Positions 1 through 6,318 of a stretch of DNA of 11,090 bases are shown here, one piece after another. Numbering within the stretch: the first letter of the stretch is position 1; every line of letters begins with the position of its first letter. Made by a program: the position numbers and the translations under genes. Below the pieces are notes generated by a model that was not told where the DNA came from, searched no databases, and saw only the letters and a list, made by a program, of their open reading frames with translations. Source of the stretch: Anaerolineae bacterium (GTDB lineage Bacteria > Chloroflexota > Anaerolineae > JAAYZQ01); assembly GCA_016929795.1 (NCBI GenBank), contig JAFGIA010000223.1:1-11090 (forward strand). Reading direction: 5' to 3'.

Positions 1-918
1 ATCCTGGCAGGCTACAACGTGTTTAAAGAGATGCAGGTGCGCCGTTTCTGGGCCCGGAACCCCGAGTCGCAGATGCGCCCTCTGCTCCTGAGGCGTCTAT
101 ACCCCTACATCGCCGAGTTGAGTAGCAGCGAGGCCTACCTGGTCGCCTTCTTCAAGCGCGGGCTCGGCGATACCGATTCACCGTACTACTCCCACGAGCT
201 CCGGTGGAAGAATACAGCACGCATCCGGCGTCTCCTGCTCGACTCGGCCAGAAATGGCGGAACCGAGCGGCCGGACTTGCCCCCACGGTTCCATGGTTGG
301 TCCTACCTGGCCCAAGCCCAATATCTGGAGATGAGTATTTTCCTGTCGCAATACCTACTCTCCTCTCAAGGCGACCGGATGTTGATGGCGCATTCGGTTG
401 AGGGGCGCTTTCCCTTCCTTGACTACCGCGTTGTCGAGTTCTGCAACCACCTTCCGCCCGGGGTCAAGCTGCGTGGCCTGACCGAAAAGTGGCTGCTCAA
501 GCAACTGGGACGAAAACTGGTGCCAGCCGAGATCTGGCAGCGTCCCAAGCAGCCCTACCGAGCACCCATTCACCACTGTTTCTTTGGTCCGGGAGCGCCC
601 GAATACGTGGAGGAGCTGCTGTCCGAGCCGGCCCTGCGACGAAGCGGTATATTTGAACCAGAAGGTGTCCGGCAGTTAAAGGCCAAGGCACAGCATAGTC
701 AGCAGTTGAGTGAGATGGACAGCATGGCACTCATTGGCGTTATCTCTGCTCAGCTCGTCTACCACCGCTTCGTCGACGCATTCCATCCCACCTCTCTGAA
801 GCCTGAGGATGCACTCAAGATCGTCGACGCCTGCCACGCCCATCAGGCAGCTACCGCGTCGTCGACGGAACCTTCTCGGGGCCACTATCCACTCCGCGAG
901 GGACGGACAACAGTATAA
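1..918 (+). CDS. asnB: Asparagine synthase (glutamine-hydrolysing)-like amidotransferase, C-terminal part
   Basis: The gene enters from the left edge in frame 1; 305 residues are visible, about half of the roughly 600-650 usual for AsnB. The first visible residues (ILAGYN, 1-18) match the end of the conserved G-x-G-A-D-E-x-x-x-G-Y segment of the synthetase domain. HSVEGRFPFLD (391-423) and KQPYRAP (547-567) are hallmark segments of Asn_synthase (PF00733). The N-terminal glutaminase domain and the ATP-binding SGGxDS loop lie upstream and cannot be checked. Family members use glutamine nitrogen and ATP to amidate aspartate, but copies inside polysaccharide clusters are often thought to amidate sugar acids or other carboxylates; that role is inferred here from context. 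The stop (TAA, 916-918) overlaps the next start as TAATG, implying translational coupling. Family call is secure; substrate is not. Confidence 0.92.
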   Translation: MLAGYNVFKEMQVRRFWARNPESQMRPLLLRRLYPYIAELSSSEAYLVAFFKRGLGDTDSPYYSHELRWKNTARIRRLLLDSARNGGTERPDLPPRFHGWSYLAQAQYLEMSIFLSQYLLSSQGDRMLMAHSVEGRFPFLDYRVVEFCNHLPPGVKLRGLTEKWLLKQLGRKLVPAEIWQRPKQPYRAPIHHCFFGPGAPEYVEELLSEPALRRSGIFEPEGVRQLKAKAQHSQQLSEMDSMALIGVISAQLVYHRFVDAFHPTSLKPEDALKIVDACHAHQAATASSTEPSRGHYPLREGRTTV

Positions 919-3900
919 TGCCTCGGCTCCTCACGCGGATGCTACTTGTCGCAGCGTTCCTCGCTCCTGCGGCCGCAACCCGTCCAATTCACATCGTGGC
1001 TCAGGGAGCGCCCGACACGTGGAGTACGCCGGTAAACCTGTCCCAAAGTGGTGCTGCTTCGGCTCCGGTCATCATCGCCCAGCCCGACGGCGCGCTGCGC
1101 ATATTTTGGTGGGATCGGTTCGAAGGCGTAATGTTTGCAGATGGGACACTCACCGCCGATGCCAGTAACGAGCAGGCCTGGTCTCCACCCCAGCCTGCGC
1201 CGATCACAGTCGTTGAAACGGTCGAGACGGCAGCACAAACCGAGACCCTCCGGATCCCCATCGAGGCGATGCCGCGCATTCAGGGAGATGCTACCGGGCA
1301 TGCTCACGCTTTTTGGCTATCCGAGCCTGACGAGGAGACAGGGGCAAGCGCCGTGCTGCACAGCCGCTTACCCCCTGGCAGCGTCGCCTGGTCGAATCCG
1401 GACACGGTTGTCGGCATTGCCGCCAATTTCGACGTCACGATCGACATCTCGGATACTCTACATCTGGTCTTCATCCGCCCCTTGCAACTTGAAGGGACCC
1501 CTGCAGGCTTGTACCACCGCTTTTCGCAGGATGGCGGTACGACCTGGAGCACCCCTCAAGCCATCGTGCAGTCACGCTACTTGCGACTGCTCCCGATGGG
1601 AGAGGATCACATGCGTGTCACGGCAGGGACACAGGGCAGCCTGTTCGTCACCTGGGACGATCCGCAGGGGAAGGGCATTCTGGCTTCCTATTCACATGAT
1701 GGGGGCGCGACGTGGGAGGAACCGCGCCCGCTAGACGCTGTCGACGAGCACCCAGAGGGCAATCGAATGCTGACGGCTCCCCGCTACCCCAACAGGGTCT
1801 CATGGCAAGCCACAGATGCCGCTGGTGGCGCCGTGATTGCCAGTGCCACAGACGAGAGCCTAATGCTAGCTCGCTGGGGTGAAAGCCTATGGCCTGAGAT
1901 CAGGCAAGAGCGCTTTGACGTCGATGCTACCGGTTCTGCGCCGGCCACCTGGAGCCAGGTCGCGATTGCCGTGGTGCCATCGGTGGCAGATCAAGCAGCC
2001 GGCAGGAGATTGCTCGCCGTGGCAGGCATCGATCAAACTGGCGATGTCTGGATTACAAGCAACAGCACAGAGACGTTAGAGCAGGGGTTTGTCCGAAGCG
2101 CGAGGCCAGGGGAAAACCAGACAGAACCACCGCAGCCAGTAAATCTATCACGGAGCGGGACAGCTTCAGATCCGGCGATCGTCGCCGTACAAGGCGACAC
2201 GCTGCTCGCCTTCTGGTGGGATCAGCTCGACGGGCTCATGATGGCGGATGCGGTTGTCATCCCTTCTACTGTGGTCAGCGGCACGCAAGAGATCTCGATC
2301 AGCCGTGAGCTCTGGTCGGAGCCCAGAACCGTCCCGTTGCCAGCAACGACCACGCCGCGAATTGTGGCCGACTTGACCGGGTGCGTCCATGCTTTCTGGG
2401 TGGCGACACCGGAAGCGCAAGAGGCCGATGAGGGAGGGACGGTTGCCGGCCCCCTGATGTATAGCCAGTTGAGACCCGGCTCGACTATTTGGTCTGAACC
2501 TTCTCTACTGTCCGCATGGTCCCTGGTCTTTGAGGTAGCCCTGGATGCTGCGGGTGCACTGCACCTGGCATACCTGGAGAGCGCAGACAGTCTGTCTGTG
2601 CCTGCCGGCGTCTACTACCGGCGATGGGATCAGGCGAGCGGCACGTGGACAGATTCGGCAACACTTTACTCGTCGCGCTACCTAAGGCTCCTCGCTCCCG
2701 AGGAATCTCACGTGCACCTTGGAGTAGATGACGCAGACGACATTTACGTCACCTGGGATGACCCGGGGCAGGACCGGCTGCTGCTGATGCACTCGGACGA
2801 TGGCGGTGCCACGTGGAGCGAGCCAGTGACGGTTGATTCTTCCGAAGAACGTCCACACCGTGGCCGGCTGATCGCCGTTCCGGGCGGGGAGACGCTGCTG
2901 TTGTGGGAGCGGACAGACATTGGCGGGCCATGCAGTCTGGCCCAGGCATCTGTGGGCGAGGTGCTTGACAAGAGCAGGGTGGCGGCACGTCCAACGCTGG
3001 AAGAGCTGGAGTCGTGCCCGGAGAACGAGGTGTTTGTGCCTCTCGGTGAGGGCCGGGTGCTTATGATTTCGGGGGGCAAGACCGACAACCTGACTCTGGC
3101 GGTCTGGGAGGAACCGTCGGGAGAGGGTGAAGAAGGCGCAGGCCGGTGGTCGACACCCAGCCGCGTGGGATACAGCGTCGATGATCCCGATCTCTCGCGG
3201 GATGTTTATTTGAGTAGTCTGCAAGCAGCTGTGGTCGCTCTGCACAGGGAGACGGGCGATCCGGGGGACGATGAAGCGCTGGTAACCGTGGGCGTGGATC
3301 AAGATGGCGACGTGTGGGCGACTCCCAGCGGGATAGGCGGACTAGATATCGTCTTTGCCCCACCGCCCGCCTGGTCAACACCAGCAAACATATCGCAGAG
3401 CGAGGCACAGCGAGATCTGCCGGCGGTGGCCGCCGACACAGAGGGACAAGTGCACGTCGTGTGGAATAGGGACCTATCTGCCGACAAGCCCGCTGCTGGC
3501 CTGATGTACGCACGCTGGGACGGCGAGGCGTGGACAACCCCGGCCCAGGTATTGCAGTCGACAGAAGGTGGCGTCTGGGAGCCGGATCTGGCCGCCGGGG
3601 CTGACCGCCTGCATACCGTGTGGAGCAGTAAGGACGGAGAAATTTTCTACAGTTCTGCCTTTGCCGAGGAGGCATTCCGCGCCGGAGCATGGAGTGAACC
3701 GCGGTTGCTCTCAGAAGCAGGGACCTTTGCAACCAGTCCGGACATCGTGGTCGACGTCGCAGGTGACCTGCAGGTGGTCTATGCGGTGGCGGTGAACGAA
3801 GGACGGGGCATCTACTACACGCACTCGGCTGACGGGCAAGGATGGATGCCGCCGCGCCAGGTGTTTGATGCGGGGGCGGCAGGCTGGGTGGCGGCAGGCC

Positions 3901-4736
3901 AGCCGTACCTGGACGTGAATCCTTACGGCTTTCTCCACGTTGTCTGGGTCAAAACATCCCCCCTAGATAGCGATGTGCCCGAGGGCATCTACTATGCCCA
4001 CTCCCTGGATGAGGGAGAGACCTGGTCCGGGGCCCTCGACGTGGCCGTGGGACGGTACGGTTGGCCACAGGTGGTAGCCGCAGGTGTAGGTCAAGTTCAC
4101 CTGGTGTGGCAGGAGGTGAATGGTGAGAACACATGGTGGCACGCGCTATCGCCCGATGCAGGCCAGAGTTGGACGAGGCCCGAGCGCATTGCGGGATTTC
4201 GAAATGTCGGGGCGCCGGTTCGATTGCTGGCTGATGCCGACGGTGCGCTGCACCTGGTAGGAGTCATCGAGGATGGTGAGGGAGTCGCCACTCTCCAGCA
4301 CATCACATGGAACGGCAGCCAATGGAGCAGCCCGGATGCGTTCCGGCTGGATATGGCTGCCGTCGAATCGGGCATTGGCGCGTCGATCGTGCCCGCTCTG
4401 CGTCAGATGGATGTTATTTTTCGTGGCACGACGGAAGCGGGGGAAGATGTTCAGGTAGATCTATGGCACACGGGGCGCCTGGTGCCAACCGTAGCAGTCA
4501 CGCCAGCACCGGGCTTTACCCCGCAGCCGACGGCAACGCCCACGCCTACTGCCTTGCCAACGGCCGCCGCCAGGCCCACGGCCAGCTTCAGCACCGCCCC
4601 ACCGGCTGGCGAAGGAAATACAGACCTCTTGTTCCCTATCGTGCTAGCCGGCAGTGGCGCCCTACTCGTCATCAGCGCTCTGGTTGGAACGAGATTGTTG
4701 CTGGCCCGGAGGGATAGGCGACGCCGTGGTCGATAA
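918..4736 (+). CDS. Large secreted, membrane-anchored Asp-box (BNR) repeat protein
   Basis: This 1272-residue protein has a Sec-type signal peptide (residues 1 to about 29), a long beta-rich ectodomain, a Thr/Pro/Ala linker (about 1190-1235), one hydrophobic helix (about 1237-1263) and an Arg-rich tail, so it should sit outside the cell, tethered at its C-terminus. Asp-box motifs (S-x-D-G-G-x-T-W) occur at about 203-210, 259-266 and 626-633, with weaker ones near 1029-1036 and 1078-1085. Between them run many D-x-x-G-x-L-H-x-V-W strands typical of sialidase-like beta-propellers. The ectodomain has three units: about 35-387, 405-803 and 819-1188. The first two are clearly duplicated. Sialidase catalytic residues are not recognisable, so glycan binding is as likely as hydrolysis. 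The ATG overlaps the asnB-like stop (TAATG), and a GGACGGA stretch 10 bases upstream is a weak ribosome site. Function unknown; architecture well supported. Confidence 0.88.
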   Translation: MPRLLTRMLLVAAFLAPAAATRPIHIVAQGAPDTWSTPVNLSQSGAASAPVIIAQPDGALRIFWWDRFEGVMFADGTLTADASNEQAWSPPQPAPITVVETVETAAQTETLRIPIEAMPRIQGDATGHAHAFWLSEPDEETGASAVLHSRLPPGSVAWSNPDTVVGIAANFDVTIDISDTLHLVFIRPLQLEGTPAGLYHRFSQDGGTTWSTPQAIVQSRYLRLLPMGEDHMRVTAGTQGSLFVTWDDPQGKGILASYSHDGGATWEEPRPLDAVDEHPEGNRMLTAPRYPNRVSWQATDAAGGAVIASATDESLMLARWGESLWPEIRQERFDVDATGSAPATWSQVAIAVVPSVADQAAGRRLLAVAGIDQTGDVWITSNSTETLEQGFVRSARPGENQTEPPQPVNLSRSGTASDPAIVAVQGDTLLAFWWDQLDGLMMADAVVIPSTVVSGTQEISISRELWSEPRTVPLPATTTPRIVADLTGCVHAFWVATPEAQEADEGGTVAGPLMYSQLRPGSTIWSEPSLLSAWSLVFEVALDAAGALHLAYLESADSLSVPAGVYYRRWDQASGTWTDSATLYSSRYLRLLAPEESHVHLGVDDADDIYVTWDDPGQDRLLLMHSDDGGATWSEPVTVDSSEERPHRGRLIAVPGGETLLLWERTDIGGPCSLAQASVGEVLDKSRVAARPTLEELESCPENEVFVPLGEGRVLMISGGKTDNLTLAVWEEPSGEGEEGAGRWSTPSRVGYSVDDPDLSRDVYLSSLQAAVVALHRETGDPGDDEALVTVGVDQDGDVWATPSGIGGLDIVFAPPPAWSTPANISQSEAQRDLPAVAADTEGQVHVVWNRDLSADKPAAGLMYARWDGEAWTTPAQVLQSTEGGVWEPDLAAGADRLHTVWSSKDGEIFYSSAFAEEAFRAGAWSEPRLLSEAGTFATSPDIVVDVAGDLQVVYAVAVNEGRGIYYTHSADGQGWMPPRQVFDAGAAGWVAAGQPYLDVNPYGFLHVVWVKTSPLDSDVPEGIYYAHSLDEGETWSGALDVAVGRYGWPQVVAAGVGQVHLVWQEVNGENTWWHALSPDAGQSWTRPERIAGFRNVGAPVRLLADADGALHLVGVIEDGEGVATLQHITWNGSQWSSPDAFRLDMAAVESGIGASIVPALRQMDVIFRGTTEAGEDVQVDLWHTGRLVPTVAVTPAPGFTPQPTATPTPTALPTAAARPTASFSTAPPAGEGNTDLLFPIVLAGSGALLVISALVGTRLLLARRDRRRRGR
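1020..2078 (+). repeat. Propeller-like unit A of the 1272-residue Asp-box protein
   Basis: Residues about 35-387. The unit opens with WSTPVNLSQSG and closes with GIDQTGDVWIT. By hand alignment, residues 38-75 match unit B residues 407-444 at 21 of 38 positions, and residues 208-269 match 575-636 at 27 of 62. It carries two strong Asp boxes. Confidence 0.75.
2130..3326 (+). repeat. Propeller-like unit B of the 1272-residue Asp-box protein
   Basis: Residues about 405-803, opening with PPQPVNLSRSG and closing with GVDQDGDVWAT. It follows unit A at an offset of 367-369 residues through the central Asp-box region, but its last part is about 50 residues longer. The extra material lies around residues 670-745 and includes C672 and C700, which could form a disulfide outside the cell. 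It has one strong Asp box (626-633). Confidence 0.75.
3372..4481 (+). repeat. Propeller-like unit C of the 1272-residue Asp-box protein
   Basis: Residues about 819-1188. It opens with WSTPANISQSEA, like units A and B, but then diverges. Six strands of the D-x-x-G-x-L-H-x-V-W type are visible (near residues 836-850, 889-902, 941-955, 997-1010, 1051-1064 and 1101-1114). Its Asp boxes are degenerate (SLDEGETW, SPDAGQSW). It resembles the ectodomain of the second Asp-box protein at 8446-9963 more than unit A does. Confidence 0.6.
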
Positions 4737-4739
4737 AGA

Positions 4740-4765
4740 GCACCGACAGGTGCGCCCAATAGGGC
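4740..4765 (+). other. Two back-to-back stem-loops just after the large Asp-box gene
   Basis: Four bases after the stop codon, GCACC (4740-4744) pairs with GGTGC (4749-4753) across a GACA loop. Directly after it GCCC (4754-4757) pairs with GGGC (4762-4765) across AATA. No U-run follows at once (the next T-rich stretch starts near 4784), so this is not a textbook intrinsic terminator. It could protect the 3' end or act as a weak terminator. Both stems are short (5 and 4 base pairs). Confidence 0.35.
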
Positions 4766-4789
4766 ATGAGAGAGAATGACAAGTATTGT

Positions 4790-4821
4790 TTTTGGATACG
4801 TTTTCTGGTTCCATTCCAAAA
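4790..4821. promoter_or_regulatory. AT-rich inverted repeat upstream of the DUF362 gene promoter, possible operator
   Basis: TTTTGGA (4790-4796) and TCCAAAA (4815-4821) form a perfect 7-base inverted repeat separated by 18 bases. It ends 17 bases before the -35 box. It lies in the most AT-rich part of the gap, where an upstream activator site or RNA polymerase alpha-contact element would be expected. The assignment rests only on position and symmetry. Confidence 0.3.
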
Positions 4822-4838
4822 CCCCAAGACCCCGATAC

Positions 4839-4867
4839 TTGACAGGCCGGCTCGGTCATGCTACCAT
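4839..4867 (+). promoter_or_regulatory. Sigma-70-type extended -10 promoter for the DUF362-to-exporter operon
   Basis: A perfect -35 box TTGACA (4839-4844), a 17-base spacer and TACCAT (4862-4867, four of six consensus bases) preceded by TGC (4859-4861) make an extended -10 element. Transcription would start near 4874, giving a leader of about 50 bases before the ATG at 4924. In that leader CACTA (4871-4875) could pair with TAGTG (4885-4889), and AGTG (4886-4889) alternatively with CACT (4896-4899); these small stems may be chance. Confidence 0.65.
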
Positions 4868-4911
4868 GCCCACTACGTTCCGCATAGTGCGGGCCCACTG
4901 CCTGTGAGTCT

Positions 4912-4920
4912 GGGAGGTGA
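4912..4920 (+). promoter_or_regulatory. Strong ribosome binding site for the DUF362 gene
   Basis: GGGAGGTGA contains a full GGAGG core six bases before the ATG at 4924. It fixes the start that gives an N-terminus with an intact twin-arginine motif. Confidence 0.8.
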
Positions 4921-4923
4921 TCG

Positions 4924-6273
4924 ATGGCTAGCCATATCTCGAGAAGGGATCTACTGAAAGCCCTGGCAACGCTAGCCGGGGGGACGGCCCTGTGCAAAAT
5001 CACAGGTATCTTGACGCCCAGCGGAGCAATGCCCGGAATCGCAGATGGTGCCGTGTCAACTGCAGACCCGTCGGGGGCATTCCTACCCATTCTGCGCCGC
5101 GCGTTGCCTGTGCACACGCCCACAGCGACTGCTACGGATACGCATACACCTACAGCGACAGCCACATCCACAGCGACGGCCACATCTACAGCGACGGCCA
5201 CCCCTACGCCCACGGCCACTCATACGCCGACGGCGACAGCCACTGACTCGTCTCCACCCACAGAACCCCGCATAGTCCGCGTTCACAGTGGCAGTGCTAC
5301 ATCCTGGAATGGCCAAACCGACTTCTGGAACTATGTGAATCAAGACGTAATGCACGAGATGGTGGATCAGGGGCTGATGGCCCTGACCGCGACCGCCTCT
5401 GTCGCGGATGCCTGGCAGGCGCTGCTGCCCAACTATCAACCAGGCCAGGGTATCGCCATCAAGGTCAACCTCAACAATGCTTTTCAATGCAATGATGCCG
5501 ACGGTCAGATCGACGCTTTGATCCAGCCAGTAAATAGCATCGTTCGTGGGCTGAAGCAGATTGGCGTACTGGAGACAGACGTGTGGGTCTATGATGCCAA
5601 GCGGGCGATCCCCTACCGTCTGGTGGCAGGCAGTGAATATGATGACATACAGTATTACGGCCGACTGCCGTGTGGTCACGGAACAGCTACATTCAACAGC
5701 AACGACCCCCACGCCTATGTCACCTTCTCGCCGCCTCCTGGCATCCCGCTTCCACCGCCCATCAAGGTTAGCGATGTCTTGATCGAGGCAACCTATTTGA
5801 TCGACATGCCGATCATGAAGACGCACGCTGGAACAGGCATCACCTTGTCATTCAAGAACCACCTGGGGACCATCGATGAGCCTGCTGAACTCCACGACTA
5901 TGCGGGTCTGAACGGGCCCTATTTTCGCAGCGACTATAGCGTCCTGGTCGACCTCTATCGCAACCCCCACATCCTGGGCAAGACGATCCTGATCCTAGGT
6001 GATGGCCTGTTTGCAGCCAAGGACAACAACACCGCGCCGCCCTCTCCGTGGCAAACCTTTGGCAACCAGGTGCCCAACAGCCTCTTTTTCGCTACCGATC
6101 CGGTGGCCATGGACTGCGTCATGTGCGATTTCCTGTCGGCAGAGGTTGCCATCCCTGCCGCGGCCGACGACTACCTGCTTGTAGCCAGCGATGCCGGTCT
6201 GGGTGTCTTTGAGCGCGGCGACCCCTGGGGCAGCGGCTACAACCTGATCGATTACCTCGCGATCGAGCTCTAA
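4924..6273 (+). CDS. Tat-exported DUF362 domain protein with Thr/Pro-rich linker
   Basis: This 449-residue protein starts with a twin-arginine signal: SRRDLLK (residues 6-12) followed by a hydrophobic, Ala/Gly-rich stretch (to about 31), so it is probably exported folded. A low-complexity Thr/Ala/Pro linker (about 65-108) separates the signal from the globular part. Residues about 115-449 look like DUF362: the start PRIVRVHSGSATSW, IAIKVNLNN (177-185), IDMPIMKTH (293-301), SFKNHLG (309-315), ILGDGLFA (357-364) and ATDPVAMDCVMCD (390-402). No ferredoxin-like cysteine cluster is attached, unlike some DUF362 proteins. The molecular function of the family is not established. Tat export may mean a cofactor is inserted in the cytoplasm; the clustered C398 and C401 are candidates but unproven. 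It is the first gene after the promoter at 4839-4867 and precedes the glycan-modifying genes. Family call is good; role unknown. Confidence 0.85.
   Translation: MASHISRRDLLKALATLAGGTALCKITGILTPSGAMPGIADGAVSTADPSGAFLPILRRALPVHTPTATATDTHTPTATATSTATATSTATATPTPTATHTPTATATDSSPPTEPRIVRVHSGSATSWNGQTDFWNYVNQDVMHEMVDQGLMALTATASVADAWQALLPNYQPGQGIAIKVNLNNAFQCNDADGQIDALIQPVNSIVRGLKQIGVLETDVWVYDAKRAIPYRLVAGSEYDDIQYYGRLPCGHGTATFNSNDPHAYVTFSPPPGIPLPPPIKVSDVLIEATYLIDMPIMKTHAGTGITLSFKNHLGTIDEPAELHDYAGLNGPYFRSDYSVLVDLYRNPHILGKTILILGDGLFAAKDNNTAPPSPWQTFGNQVPNSLFFATDPVAMDCVMCDFLSAEVAIPAAADDYLLVASDAGLGVFERGDPWGSGYNLIDYLAIEL
5152..5241 (+). repeat. Five 18-base repeats encoding TATATS/TPTATx hexapeptides
   Basis: Five consecutive 18-base units encode TATATS, TATATS, TATATP, TPTATH and TPTATA (residues 77-106 of the DUF362 protein). 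The first three units differ at only a few bases; the last two have diverged more. Similar but less regular codons flank it on the 5' side from about 5116. Gain or loss of a unit would keep the reading frame and change only the linker length. Confidence 0.8.
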
Positions 6274-6291
6274 ATCAGGGGGATTGTGACC

Positions 6292-6318
6292 ATGGGCTCC
6301 GGGCAGGAGGCAGAGTGA
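6292..6318 (+). CDS. Possible eight-codon minicistron before the deacetylase gene
   Basis: An ATG at 6292 opens eight codons (MGSGQEAE), and its TGA (6316-6318) overlaps the GTG start of the deacetylase as GTGA. A CAGGGGGA stretch (6276-6283) lies eight bases upstream of the ATG. The peptide itself is unlikely to matter. If translated, it would deliver ribosomes to the deacetylase start. The segment also contains that gene's own ribosome site, so this may be chance. Confidence 0.2.
   Translation: MGSGQEAE
6305..6310 (+). promoter_or_regulatory. Ribosome binding site deciding the GTG start of the deacetylase
   Basis: AGGAGG sits four bases before GTG at 6315. The spacing is short but the core is perfect, and no other in-frame start upstream of the conserved YHRI motif has a comparable site. 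Confidence 0.6.

Noticed and set aside
1245..1262. RIP tripeptide (residues 112-114) as a sialidase FRIP catalytic motif
   Set aside because: It sits inside unit A after a propeller strand, is not kept in unit B or C, and no accompanying catalytic Tyr/Glu or Arg triad can be placed.
4740..4793. Intrinsic terminator after the large Asp-box gene
   Set aside because: The stems are only 5 and 4 base pairs and the T-rich stretch lies about 20 bases further on, so they are recorded only as stem-loops.
4766..4957. A 63-codon + strand frame across the gap before the DUF362 gene
   Set aside because: It has no ribosome site, runs through the promoter and leader, overlaps the well-supported Tat start by 34 bases, and has no recognisable protein features.
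4984..5001. Lipobox around C24 of the DUF362 protein
   Set aside because: The residues before the Cys are T-A-L; Leu at -1 does not fit a lipobox, so the protein is read as a Tat substrate, not a lipoprotein.
4662..5219. Antisense frame with a Val/Ala/Gly repeat start
   Set aside because: The repeat is only the reverse reading of the Thr/Ala codons of the DUF362 stalk, and the frame crosses the promoter gap and the end of the large gene.
5107..5247. Repeat cluster as a CRISPR array
   Set aside because: The 18-base units are contiguous, have no spacers and keep the reading frame of an exported protein's stalk.
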